Source: Nocardia sp. BSTN01 (GTDB taxonomy: Bacteria; Actinomycetota; Actinomycetes; Mycobacteriales; Mycobacteriaceae). From it: a stretch of DNA of 64,000 bases. The position numbers were made by a program, and so were the translations under genes. This document shows positions 1 through 7,017 of the stretch, piece by piece. Below the pieces are notes generated by a model. The model was given only the letters and a program-made list of their open reading frames with translations, was not told the origin of the DNA and made no database searches. Location: the NCBI RefSeq assembly GCF_015354405.1, contig NZ_JADKYP010000024.1:28611-92610 (forward strand). The letters are read 5' to 3'. Within the stretch, counting starts at the first letter, position 1, and each line of letters begins with the position of its first letter.

Positions 1-2
1 AC

Positions 3-308
3 CTGGCGTGCGTTGTCGGTGAGATGGACCGCGTGCGCGCGCCGGTCGGCCGGATGTGGCCGGCGGGTCACCAGTGCGCGTTCTTCCAGCTCGTCGACCA
101 GTCCGACCATCGCGTTGCGGTGGACTCGCAGCAGATCCGCGAGTTCCTGCTGACTGCGGCCGTCCGCGACGGCCAGCTGGGTGAGGACCGCGAAGTGGGC
201 CGGGTCCAGATCCAATCGCGCCAGCTGCTCGGTGAGCTGGTACGACACGTGGAAACCGATCTGCGACAACAGGAATGCCGCGCGTGAGTCCAGCGGCCGG
301 TTCGTCAT
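3..308 (-). CDS. MarR family transcriptional regulator (partial, runs off left edge)
   Basis: The reverse strand from the ATG at 308 reads 102 codons without a stop to the window edge, so the C-terminus is missing. The visible part has the MarR layout: an N-terminal helix (MTNRPLDSRAAFLLSQIG), then a winged helix with the recognition helix around SQQELADLLRVHRNAMVGLV and a wing ending RRPHPADRRAHAVHLTD, the DxR signature of the family. It is divergent from the monooxygenase at 388. The 79-nt gap between them holds inverted repeats that overlap the promoter of that gene, so it probably represses the monooxygenase and itself. The ligand is unknown. Confidence 0.85.
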   Translation of the reverse strand, partial: MTNRPLDSRAAFLLSQIGFHVSYQLTEQLARLDLDPAHFAVLTQLAVADGRSQQELADLLRVHRNAMVGLVDELEERALVTRRPHPADRRAHAVHLTDNARQ

Positions 309-321
309 GACCTCCACACTA

Positions 322-387
322 GCAATCCAACATGATTGCCACCTAAGAGTATTGACATAAATTGTGATTGTCACTTAGCGTGACAAT
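322..387. promoter_or_regulatory. Divergent promoter with MarR-type inverted repeats; leaderless start
   Basis: A -35 TTGACA lies at 352-357. A perfect inverted repeat (arms ATTGTCAC at 367-374 and GTGACAAT at 380-387, 5-nt spacer) ends directly before the ATG at 388. A second weaker repeat (GCAAT 322-326, ATTGC 335-339) lies near the MarR start, and the two sites share GATTGYCACYTA. No Shine-Dalgarno sequence precedes 388, so a -10 near 375-380 would give a leaderless mRNA whose start is covered by the operator. The layout is seen; the regulator assignment is inferred from position. Confidence 0.6.
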
Positions 388-750
388 ATGACGAATTCCA
401 GCATCCCCTCCGTTCCTGACACCGACGCGCCGGTGACAGTGATCAACACGATGTCGGTACCCGTGGCCCAGCAGGACCTGTTCCTGCAGCGCTGGCGTGA
501 CAGCGCCCAGTACATGGCGGCCGCCGCCGGTTTCCGCCGAACCCGGATGTTCCAGGCGGCCGGTGAGGCGGCCGAGGCGGTCTTCGTCAACGTGGGGGAT
601 TGGGACAGCGGCGCCGCCCTCCGTAACGCGCTCGGCACGGCGGAATGGCGGGAATTGACGCTGCGGATGCAGAACGATCTCGACCTCACCGCCCGGCCGA
701 TGATCTTCCATCCCACGCTCGAACTGGGCCCCGGCGACATGTTGTCCTAG
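388..750 (+). CDS. Antibiotic biosynthesis monooxygenase (ABM/Dabb-like) domain protein
   Basis: 120 aa. After about 17 disordered residues the protein has the short ferredoxin-like ABM pattern: a first strand VTVINTMSV, a helix with W36 (FLQRWRDSAQY), a central strand with FRRTRMF, and a second half VFVNVGDWDSGAALRNALG. Such small dimeric proteins act as cofactor-free oxygenases or as quinone/haem-handling enzymes. The substrate cannot be told from sequence. It is probably under control of the divergent MarR gene and begins a three-gene + strand run with two small membrane proteins. The ATG at 388 has no ribosome site and directly abuts the operator, which suggests leaderless translation. 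Confidence 0.75.
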   Translation: MTNSSIPSVPDTDAPVTVINTMSVPVAQQDLFLQRWRDSAQYMAAAAGFRRTRMFQAAGEAAEAVFVNVGDWDSGAALRNALGTAEWRELTLRMQNDLDLTARPMIFHPTLELGPGDMLS

Positions 751-808
751 CGGGCCGGATGCCTTGTGGGGCAACAGTTCACGGTCTGAACGTCACAGGA
801 GAACAACC

Positions 809-1243
809 ATGTCACGCCGCAACCTCGACACCGTCCTGGCGGCCGCTGTCGTTCTGTTCACTTTCTACCTCGGGATTTCTTTCGTTCTGACTCCCGAGAC
901 CGCCGCCCAGGGCTTCGGCCTGCCGAACGTGCCCGCCCGCGGCGGCTTCCTCATCGTGAAAGGCTGCCGTGAACTCGCGATGGGTCTGGGCACGGGCATC
1001 CTGCTGGTGACGGGCCGGCGCCGCGCCCTGGGGTGGATTTTGCTGACGACGGCCGTCGCGCCGCTCGGCGACATGATCAACGTCCTGGCGCATCACGGCT
1101 CCGCGGCTACCGCGTTCGGTGTCCACGGATCGACCTCCGCGCTGATCGCGCTCACGGGCCTGCTGATCCTCGGCGAAACCGACAAGGCACCCGAGGCTGA
1201 GCGGGCCGACGCCCCAGCGCGCACCGCACAGCTCTCGGCCTGA
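809..1243 (+). CDS. DUF4267-type small membrane protein
   Basis: 144 aa. The ATG at 809 has an AGGAG at 797-801, so it is preferred over the upstream in-frame ATG at 764. Four hydrophobic segments are visible (about 10-28, 55-71, 76-95 and 104-122) with the conserved-looking stretch VKGCRELAMGLGTGILL. This pattern matches the DUF4267 family of small integral membrane proteins of unknown function. The tail (DKAPEAERADAPARTAQLSA) is hydrophilic. It sits 58 nt after the ABM gene and 44 nt before the next small membrane protein, so the three are probably co-transcribed under the MarR promoter. Confidence 0.7.
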   Translation: MSRRNLDTVLAAAVVLFTFYLGISFVLTPETAAQGFGLPNVPARGGFLIVKGCRELAMGLGTGILLVTGRRRALGWILLTTAVAPLGDMINVLAHHGSAATAFGVHGSTSALIALTGLLILGETDKAPEAERADAPARTAQLSA

Positions 1244-1287
1244 GCTCTATACCCGAACGACCGCATCATCATTCGAACGAGGACTCG

Positions 1288-1713
1288 ATGAAACAGCTCT
1301 ACTGGGCCGCCGTCGGCTATACCGCACTGGGACTGCCGTCGGGCCTGGTCTACCGCGAACTCACCAAGGCCCATGAGTTCACCGGCAAGACCGAACTCGC
1401 CGTGGTCCACACTCACCTGCTGGCGTTGGGAACACTGTTCTTCCTGATCGTCCTGGTGCTCGAACACCAACTCGCCCTGTCGAACACCCGCGCCTATCGC
1501 TGGTTCTTCACCGTCTACAACATCGCTGTCCTCTGGACGGTGGCCTGCATGACGATCATCGGCACCCGGACCGTCCTCGGGTACGGCGAATCCACGCCAC
1601 TGGCGGAGCTGGCCGGCATCGGTCACGTCCTGCTGACCATCGGATTCGTGCTGTTCTTCCGCGCCGTGCACCAGGCCATCGCGGCCCGCCGCGAGGAAGT
1701 GGTTCCCGCCTGA
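1288..1713 (+). CDS. DUF2871-type membrane protein
   Basis: 141 aa. Four transmembrane helices are clear (about 4-20, 38-60, 70-92, 103-128). The conserved histidines and tyrosines, for example VVHTHLLALGTLFFL and GLVYRELTKAHEF, fit DUF2871, a four-helix family of unknown function that resembles a haem-copper oxidase fragment. A weak ribosome site (GAACGAGGA) precedes the ATG. It is last in the run behind the MarR promoter and is followed by a strong hairpin terminator. Confidence 0.7.
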   Translation: MKQLYWAAVGYTALGLPSGLVYRELTKAHEFTGKTELAVVHTHLLALGTLFFLIVLVLEHQLALSNTRAYRWFFTVYNIAVLWTVACMTIIGTRTVLGYGESTPLAELAGIGHVLLTIGFVLFFRAVHQAIAARREEVVPA

Positions 1714-1766
1714 TCCGGCCGAATCGGTGACGGCCGACCCATGCTCGGGGCCGTTCCGCGCGGACG

Positions 1767-1797
1767 CCAACGGCCCGAGATGGTCTCGGGCCGTTGG
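1767..1797. terminator. Hairpin terminator between convergent genes
   Basis: A perfect 14-bp stem (CCAACGGCCCGAGA at 1767-1780 and its complement at 1784-1797) with a 3-nt loop lies between the ends of two convergent genes. It can serve both directions. No strong U tract follows, as is common in high-GC actinomycetes. Confidence 0.8.
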
Positions 1798-1836
1798 TCT
1801 TCGGACTGTCGTATCCGCCGCCATACGAAGACGCCG

Positions 1837-2235
1837 CTACCTGATCGAGCTGGCCAGCCGGTCGGCGTAAGGGGCGATGAACTTTCCGACGATCGGGAGC
1901 GCCGCGCGGACACCGCCGGTGTTGTTCGCCTGGACCATGGCCATGATCCAGACGACGACCGTGAAGACCGCGACGACGAGCCCGGCGAGGCTGAAGACGA
2001 TGCCCAGGGCTCCGAGGAGCGAGCCGAGGATGCTCAGCACGATATTCAGCACCGAAACCGCCCCGAAGAAGATGATCGATTGCGAGGCATGGAATTTCAC
2101 ATCGGGATCGTTGCGTCCGATGAAGAGGAAGATGATTCCGGTGAGCCAGCCCAGCGCGTACGACAGGATCGCGCTGGTCTTCTTGTCCAAGCCGGCGGAC
2201 TGCGGTTGGTTCGCGGGAGGTTGAGAAAATGTCAT
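1837..2235 (-). CDS. DUF4870 domain-containing membrane protein
   Basis: 132 aa. A polar N-terminus (FSQPPANQPQSAGLDKKTSA) is followed by the DUF4870 core: a first helix AILSYALGWLTGIIFLFI, the hallmark loop KFHASQSIIFF, then two more transmembrane helices and a short amphipathic tail. The family (Tic20/YtjA-like) has no firm function in bacteria. The gene stands alone, convergent with the DUF2871 gene, and shares the terminator at 1767-1797. Confidence 0.8.
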   Translation of the reverse strand: MTFSQPPANQPQSAGLDKKTSAILSYALGWLTGIIFLFIGRNDPDVKFHASQSIIFFGAVSVLNIVLSILGSLLGALGIVFSLAGLVVAVFTVVVWIMAMVQANNTGGVRAALPIVGKFIAPYADRLASSIR

Positions 2236-2349
2236 GAGGTGAGTAGACGCCGCGCGGGCCCCCTACCGATCCCAACTTTCCCCCGCAAACCCTAGAGGGC
2301 TTCAGCTCGATCCGTTGTCGGCGAAGGCATCACGAGCTATCACCATGAC

Positions 2350-2395
2350 GTCAACTAATAGTTGACGCGTGCACGATCGTCAACCTATGTTTGAC
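2350..2395. promoter_or_regulatory. Two tandem palindromic operator-like sites
   Basis: GTCAAC at 2350-2355 and GTTGAC at 2361-2366 form a palindrome with a 5-nt spacer. A second looser copy (GTCAAC 2379-2384, TTGAC 2391-2395) lies 29 bp downstream, directly before the swivel-domain gene. The paired arrangement suggests two bound regulator dimers, plausibly the winged-helix protein encoded at 2818. Confidence 0.55.
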
Positions 2396-2426
2396 GAGCC
2401 GATCGCGGCGGACAGGAGGAACCAAG

Positions 2427-2771
2427 ATGCCGGATGCGCCCATCGTCACCGGCGCTGCGGCCAGCCGTGGTGTTGTCGCCGGTCCGGTTCGGCTGGTGCA
2501 CAGTGTCGACGACTTCGACGCGGTTCGGCCGGGCGATGTGATCGTCTGTCGCACGACCGATCCGTCGTGGACAGCGCTTTTCGGTGTCGCCGCCGCGGTG
2601 GTGACCGAAACCGGGGGAATACTGTCCCATGCGGCAATCGTCGCCCGCGAGTTCGGGATTCCAGCCGTGGTGGCGGCCGAGGGGGCGATGCAGACCCTGG
2701 CGAATCATCGGATCATCTCGGTCGATGGAACCAAGGGACACGTTCATGCCGTTTGCTCGCCCCGCCGTTGA
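2427..2771 (+). CDS. Stand-alone PEP-utilising enzyme mobile (phosphohistidine swivel) domain
   Basis: 114 aa. The whole protein is one domain of the PEP-utilisers family: the phosphohistidine swivel domain of pyruvate phosphate dikinase, PEP synthase and rifampin phosphotransferase. The active-site block is TETGGILSHAAIVAREFGIP with the catalytic His67, preceded by the DVIVCRTTDPSW strand that is typical of the fold. The ATP-grasp and PEP-binding domains that normally flank it are absent here. The ATG at 2427 has AGGAGG at 2414-2419. It lies 46 nt upstream of a winged-helix regulator. A partner kinase half may be encoded elsewhere, or the domain may signal to its neighbour; both are inference. 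Confidence 0.8.
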   Translation: MPDAPIVTGAAASRGVVAGPVRLVHSVDDFDAVRPGDVIVCRTTDPSWTALFGVAAAVVTETGGILSHAAIVAREFGIPAVVAAEGAMQTLANHRIISVDGTKGHVHAVCSPRR

Positions 2772-2817
2772 CGTCGCTGCACCAGGCATGGCTGCTCGAT
2801 ACGAAGGAAAGTCCGCG

Positions 2818-3450
2818 ATGACGCACGTTTCACGCAGTTCGCTGCTCGCGTTGCACGCAATTCGCCTGGGCGGGTTCGTTGATACGCACGCGGCGGCAGG
2901 CAGATACCGAATGCCTGTCGACCTCACCGAGTCGCACGTGCGGGACTTCCGGGAGTGGGGTTGGATCAGCCGCTACCGTTTCGGGACGGACGCAGGGTGG
3001 TCGCTTACCGAGAGCGGACGTGCGCAGAACGAGCGGCAGCTCGCCGACGAGCTGTCCGAGTGTGGGGCGAAAGCGTTGGTGGAAGACGTCTATCGCAAGT
3101 TTCTGCCGCTCAACGCCCGGTTGGTGCAGGCGTGCACCGCCTGGCAACTGACCATCCTTCCCGATGGCAGCATGCAGGACAATGACCACCGGGACGCGCA
3201 GCGGGACCGGCCGATCCTGGCCGAACTGGAAAGCCTCGCACGGGAATTGGTTCCACTGACGAACACTTTCACCGAACGGCTCGCCCGGTTCGCAGGTTAC
3301 GACACCCGCTTCGCCGCGGCCCTCTCCCTGGCCGTCGATAATCCCGAGATGGTCACCGGAACCGAACACGACTCGGCCCACCGAGTGTGGTTCGAACTGC
3401 ACGAAGATCTGATCGCCACCCTCGGTATCGACAGGGCGCAGCTCTCCTGA
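2818..3450 (+). CDS. Winged-helix regulator-like protein next to swivel domain
   Basis: 210 aa, started at the ATG 2818 with GAAGGA just upstream. Residues about 5-75 look like a winged helix: SSLLALHAIRLGGFVDTHA, then helices, then YRFGTDAGWSLTESGRAQNERQL, which has the wing-plus-SGR pattern seen in MarR/PadR-like proteins. The C-terminal 120 residues are helical and rich in Leu and Glu with no family I can name. It is probably co-transcribed with the swivel-domain gene and may bind the paired palindromes at 2350-2395. Function is unproven. Confidence 0.55.
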   Translation: MTHVSRSSLLALHAIRLGGFVDTHAAAGRYRMPVDLTESHVRDFREWGWISRYRFGTDAGWSLTESGRAQNERQLADELSECGAKALVEDVYRKFLPLNARLVQACTAWQLTILPDGSMQDNDHRDAQRDRPILAELESLARELVPLTNTFTERLARFAGYDTRFAAALSLAVDNPEMVTGTEHDSAHRVWFELHEDLIATLGIDRAQLS

Positions 3451-3548
3451 CGAGTACTTCCGAAGCCTCCATCGGTGGTCGAACGCGATGACGGAGCGGG
3501 TGCCCGGTTGTCCTGTGCTCGGTGTGCGACTGCTCGAACTCCACGCTG

Positions 3549-3665
3549 CTACGCCGGTCGCTGGAACTTCCCGTCCTGTAGGCCGGTGGTGAAGGAGTCC
3601 CGTTCGGCGGGGGAGAAGATGAGTGCTGGGCCGGTGGAGTTTTTGGAGTCGTGCACTCCAACAGC
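3549..3665 (-). pseudogene. C-terminal half of an interrupted DUF397 gene
   Basis: Reading down the minus strand, 38 codons plus a stop encode AVGVHDSKNSTGPALIF followed by SPAERDSFTTGLQDG and KFQRPA. This matches the C-terminal half of the intact DUF397 genes at 6752 and 7017. The N-terminal half of the same gene lies at 6398-6493. Joined at a shared GAA codon, the two halves give a continuous 70-codon DUF397 frame. The 2.7 kb between them is an inserted element. Confidence 0.85.
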
Positions 3666-3746
3666 TTCTCTGCACCAGCGTCGGCGACACGCTGAGGTCG
3701 CCGAAATTCGGAGGATTATCCTGGGCGGATCTGCTTCGGTGTCGAG

Positions 3747-4388
3747 GTGATCAAGATGCAGGCCGTCATCGAGGTTCCGGCCTTCGATACCGTGTCGCCG
3801 CTGCCATGGCTCGTCACGTCGGTAGCCGCGGGGTCGTGGTTGGCACTCGACGCTGGCTGTAGTGATGAGGAAGTTGGGCTGTTTGTAGGCGCTTTGGCTC
3901 ATCGCCTGGACGTCGAGTCTCCGGGTGGGCGCGATGAGGTCGTGGCCACACTGCTCGCTGAGGAGATCCTCATCGTGGCTGGTGGTCTGCGATTGCTCGA
4001 TACGGTCACCGGGATGGTGGTGGTGCCAGGCTGCTGTGCCGGACTCGAGGATTGGCGCGATTGGGGGCAGGTGCTCACAGGGGGTTCGCCGTGGCTGGGC
4101 CATGACCCGGGCCCGGAGGTCGAGATCGGCGTCGACGGTGGTCTGCGCGTGTGGCAGGACGGCGGCCCGAACCGTCACCACGGCCAGTGGGCGGGGACAA
4201 GCGTCGTGCTGCCCCGGCTCGTGCTGGCCGGCCTGCTGAGGAACGTGCGGGAGGACTTGGTCGGCTTCCTGGCTCTGGTGGAGGCGTGGACGGCGCGCAA
4301 CGGGTTGGGCGAGAACGGAACCGCTCTTGTGGAGGCGATCGACCGGAACTTCACCATTACGGCTCCGTTGGATCTGCCAAGCGATTGA
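3747..4388 (+). CDS. Hypothetical protein carried by the inserted element
   Basis: 213 aa from GTG 3747 (ATG 3756 is possible). I do not recognise a family. The sequence is acidic and Trp-rich, with a middle part WLGHDPGPEVEIGVDGGLRVW and a C-terminal helix ending FLALVEAWTARNGLGENG. No transmembrane segment or signal peptide is seen. Its third codon positions are less GC-rich than those of neighbours, which fits its place inside the element. It reads opposite to the recombinases, so it is best viewed as cargo. A role in immunity or regulation is possible but not supported by any motif. Confidence 0.6.
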   Translation: MIKMQAVIEVPAFDTVSPLPWLVTSVAAGSWLALDAGCSDEEVGLFVGALAHRLDVESPGGRDEVVATLLAEEILIVAGGLRLLDTVTGMVVVPGCCAGLEDWRDWGQVLTGGSPWLGHDPGPEVEIGVDGGLRVWQDGGPNRHHGQWAGTSVVLPRLVLAGLLRNVREDLVGFLALVEAWTARNGLGENGTALVEAIDRNFTITAPLDLPSD

Positions 4389-4492
4389 ACAGCGGTAGGT
4401 TTCGGCCCGGACGGCTATTCGGTCGAGGATCTGTGTGGTGACCTGGACCTGTTCATGTTCGTGCTCAGGGGCAACGGCGGCGGTGGTGTTCA

Positions 4493-5139
4493 TTAGAGGA
4501 CAGGGCCGCCTCCCGGGTCTCGGTCGTAGTGCAGGAATGCTTCCGGAGTGAGGTCGGCGAACGCGATGCCCTGGGTGGTCAGCGCGCACGCGACATCGAA
4601 CAGGGCCCGGCGCTTGAAGTGCTTGGTCGAATCAGCCGACTCGATCGCGGTGAAGAACCGATCGAGCGGGGGTCGTTGTGCGCTTGGCGAAAGGCTCCCG
4701 CGTAGTCGCGAAACATGGTGGACCGGAACGCTTCCAGCGTCGGCCGGATGATCCGCAGCGCGAAGAATGCTTCCAATGCCTGTGTCGGTGCGGTCCCGAT
4801 GTGGGATGAGCTGCCCAGGGCCCGAACCGGATTGCCCCGCAAGTGGAGTCCACTGGCGTCCGAGCGTTCCTGCCAGGTGGCGCCGGGCAACTGGGCCAAG
4901 TGCTCGCCCAGCTGCTGAAGACCGCGGTCTCGGCTGTGTCTGCGGCTTCGGGGCTCGGGCCAGACGTCGGCCGCGACGGTTCGAATGAGGTCGATCGGTG
5001 CGGCATCGAGCGTCCCGTGCGGGCGCGGCGGAACCGCTGGTGGCGGTGCCGGAGCGGCGATCACGGCCTGGCGCACGAATTTCGTCGGCGGGACCTCCCG
5101 CCGGACGGCTTGCCTGCGACGTCTCAGAGTGTCAGGCAC
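4493..5139 (-). pseudogene. Truncated, frameshifted second recombinase-like gene (tnpB-like)
   Basis: The ATG at 5139 overlaps the stop of the recombinase by 8 nt. The frame is open through MPDTLRRRRQAVRREVPPTK to FRQAHNDP, then loses register at a G5 run (4668-4672). One base inserted there would restore LDRFFTAIESADSTKHFKRR and continue to a stop at 4493-4495. The rebuilt product is only about 215 aa, whereas partners of this kind in Tn554-type elements are roughly 600-700 aa with a C-terminal catalytic domain, which is absent. It therefore looks doubly broken. Confidence 0.65.
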
Positions 5140-6271
5140 CGAACACCGCCTCGATGTCCTCGGCCGCGTAGCCGGGGGCGAACCGGCGTTCCTCCCGAGG
5201 TCGGGCGAAGTGTTCGGCCAGCTTGTCGTGCAGTTCCTCGATACGCGGCTGCAAGTAGATCTCGGTGGTCGACAGGTGTTTGTGCCGCAGAACGGCCTGA
5301 ACTTCCGGCAGCGTCAGCGCCGGATCGGCAGCCATGCGCGCGGCCGCGGTGTGGCGCAGATCGTGTAGCGACCAGTTCGTGCCCAGCACATGGTTCGCGC
5401 GCTGCAGGACACATCGCATCGCCCAGTACGTCAGCTGCCGCGGCTCGCCCCGCAACGTGCGCCAGACCGGCTCCCTCGCCGCAGGGGTTCCGTGCTCGTC
5501 GAAATACATGGCAAGGTGGCAGAACGCCTCCGGTGACCCCGGAACCGCCATCAACGCGCGAGACCCCTTGGACACCAGCCCGATTCGCTTACCCGACCAA
5601 TCGACCTGCTCGCCCAGAAGTCCGAGCAGCTCCGAGGCGCGCGCACCGGAGGAGACGTAGAACGCCAGCAATGCCCGATCCCGGTGGCTGCCCATCTCAG
5701 CGAACAGCTCGTCCCACAACCTGTCCGGAATCGACCGCGGGGCCCGACTGCCTTGCTTCTGCCGCAGCGGAGCTCGTCCGTGCTGCGGTTGAACGTCGAT
5801 CGGGCTGCGGTGACCGAGCAGGCGCCTCCGCTCGGAGGCGAGAGGAACCGGGTTGACCGCCGGGCCACGACCGAAATGCAGGTGGAAATCGTAGAACCCC
5901 GACAACACCGACAACGCATGGTTGATCGTCGATGCGGCGTAACCGGCCTCGAGCGAGGGTTTGCCGGTCCGCAGGTTCACCGAGCCCGGCGGCATTGCAC
6001 TCGAAGCCGACCGGGCCCGCTGCGGATTGCGCGCTGTGCGCAGCCATCCGACCAGCAACTCGACCTCACCGCGGCCGGCACGGTCCCATGCCACGTCGAC
6101 CACCACGAGCAACCGCCACCAACGCAGTAGGTCGTGCGCGTACGATCGCACCGTCAACGGGCTCGCGTCGGTCAGCAACAGGTCCCGCAAAAACGTTGTG
6201 AACGGCTCGATTTCAACACCGTTTCCGTCGATCACGACATACGCGACGACGCCCGGACCGGACCGCTGCAC
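5132..6271 (-). CDS. Tyrosine recombinase/integrase (tnpA-like)
   Basis: 379 aa. Residues 24-130 form an SAM-like core-binding domain (PLTVRSYAHDLLRWW). Residues 180-350 form the catalytic domain with all expected residues: R211 (SSGARASELLGL), K235 (VSKGSR), H303 and R306 (LHDLRHTAAARM), H330 and the nucleophile Y339 (STTEIYLQ). It would cut and rejoin DNA through a 3'-phosphotyrosine. The first GTG codons near residues 8-9 are alternative starts. It lies inside the element that splits the DUF397 gene and overlaps the next recombinase-like gene, the coupling seen in Tn554-type modules. It appears intact, so the element may still be mobile if its partner is dispensable. Confidence 0.88.
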   Translation of the reverse strand: MQRSGPGVVAYVVIDGNGVEIEPFTTFLRDLLLTDASPLTVRSYAHDLLRWWRLLVVVDVAWDRAGRGEVELLVGWLRTARNPQRARSASSAMPPGSVNLRTGKPSLEAGYAASTINHALSVLSGFYDFHLHFGRGPAVNPVPLASERRRLLGHRSPIDVQPQHGRAPLRQKQGSRAPRSIPDRLWDELFAEMGSHRDRALLAFYVSSGARASELLGLLGEQVDWSGKRIGLVSKGSRALMAVPGSPEAFCHLAMYFDEHGTPAAREPVWRTLRGEPRQLTYWAMRCVLQRANHVLGTNWSLHDLRHTAAARMAADPALTLPEVQAVLRHKHLSTTEIYLQPRIEELHDKLAEHFARPREERRFAPGYAAEDIEAVFGA

Positions 6272-6397
6272 GACCGCACCGGCGCGCGGAATCTCAGCTC
6301 AGCCCTCGAAGATCCGCTGACGCAACGCGTCTACCAACAACATCACCACCATCACTCGGTGCCCCATGCGCGGGGCGTGTGATGGTGCAGTTAACGG

Positions 6398-6493
6398 TTC
6401 GCCATCGCTGAGGTGCGCAACCTCAACGCATGTATCTTTGCCGTGGCTTCGCTGGCTCGTGTACCACCGGGCAGTGAACAGGTCGACGTTCCT
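6398..6493 (-). pseudogene. N-terminal half of an interrupted DUF397 gene
   Basis: 32 codons read RNVDLFTARWYTSQRS then HGKDTCVEVAHLSDGE, the N-terminal half of a DUF397 protein. Aligned with the next gene upstream, the start codon position is AGG (6491-6493) instead of ATG, so this copy was dead or badly started even apart from the insertion. The GAA at 6398-6400 is where the inserted element begins; the reading continues in frame at 3665. Confidence 0.8.
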
Positions 6494-6752
6494 GTCGTCT
6501 ACTCCTCTGGCTCCGGATTGCTGGCCCCGGCCACTCCGGCTGCTGTGCGGGGGCTTCGAATCGGCCGTCCTGTACGACAGTGGTGAAAGCATCCCATTCT
6601 GCGGGCGTGAAGACTAGTGCTGGGCCGGTGGGGTTTTTGGAGTCGCGAACTCCGACCGCGCCGGTGGTGAGGTGTGCTACCTCCACGTAGTCCCCGGTGG
6701 CGTGGCTCCGGCTGCTCTTGAACCACTTGGCAGTGGGTAGGTCAACACTCAT
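6423..6752 (-). CDS. DUF397 domain-containing protein with read-through tail
   Basis: 109 aa. Residues 1-68 are a full DUF397 domain (AKWFKSSRSHATGDYVEVAHL, GAVGVRDSKNPTGPALVF, TPAEWDAFTTVVQDGRF). DUF397 proteins are small partners of XRE/DUF5753 regulators in actinomycetes, and the BldB protein of Streptomyces belongs to the same wider group. The tail of about 40 residues is abnormal: the expected stop (TTGA in the upstream copy) is TCGA here, so the frame runs into the next, broken DUF397 copy. The start ATG has AGGAG and overlaps the previous gene by 11 nt. Confidence 0.8.
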   Translation of the reverse strand: MSVDLPTAKWFKSSRSHATGDYVEVAHLTTGAVGVRDSKNPTGPALVFTPAEWDAFTTVVQDGRFEAPAQQPEWPGPAIRSQRSRRQERRPVHCPVVHEPAKPRQRYMR

Positions 6753-7017
6753 GCTGCGTTCTCCTCTGGCTCCGGTTCGCTGGCGCTTGGCGCTTGGATC
6801 GCTGTGCGTATGCGGAGGCTTTGAATCGGCCGTTCTGAATGCCGGTGGTGAAGGCGTCCCATTCGGCGGGGGTGAAGGTGAGAGCCGGGCCGGTGGGGTT
6901 TTTGGAGTCGCGAACTCCGACCGCGCCGTTGGTGAGGTGCGCTACCTCGACGCACTCTCCGCCGTCCCGGCTTCGGCTGCTCTTGAACCACTTCGCGGCT
7001 GACGTTTCGGTACTCAC
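6742..7017 (-). CDS. DUF397 domain-containing protein
   Basis: 91 aa from a GTG at 7017 that overlaps the TGA of the XRE gene (GTGA), so the two are translationally coupled. The DUF397 core is intact: AAKWFKSSRSRDGGECVEVAH, then GAVGVRDSKNPTGPALTFTP and AEWDAFTTGIQNGRF. In the family this small domain works with the DUF5753 regulator, as an antitoxin-like or co-regulatory partner. It is the first of three tandem copies that seem to have arisen by duplication, since the nucleotide sequence around each start is nearly the same. Confidence 0.85.
   Translation of the reverse strand: MSTETSAAKWFKSSRSRDGGECVEVAHLTNGAVGVRDSKNPTGPALTFTPAEWDAFTTGIQNGRFKASAYAQRSKRQAPANRSQRRTQHEC

Larger units (their letters stand above)
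3666..6400 (-). mobile_element. Tyrosine-recombinase element (Tn554-like) inserted in a DUF397 gene
   Basis: The element lies between the two halves of a DUF397 gene. A shared triplet (TTC on the + strand at 3666-3668 and 6398-6400) marks both junctions, so it is about 2.73 kb long. It carries an intact tyrosine recombinase (5132-6271), a frameshifted and truncated second recombinase-like gene (4493-5139) that overlaps it, and an unrelated ORF (3747-4388) on the opposite strand. Near the ends CTGCACCA occurs in inverted orientation (3670-3677 and 6383-6390). Gene order resembles the tnpA-tnpB part of Tn554-type elements, with the third gene lost. No long terminal repeats are seen. Confidence 0.75.

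Noticed and set aside
3549-4589. 346-codon minus-strand frame across the element edge
   Set aside because: It is a chance fusion of antisense sequence of the cargo ORF with the DUF397 C-terminal remnant.
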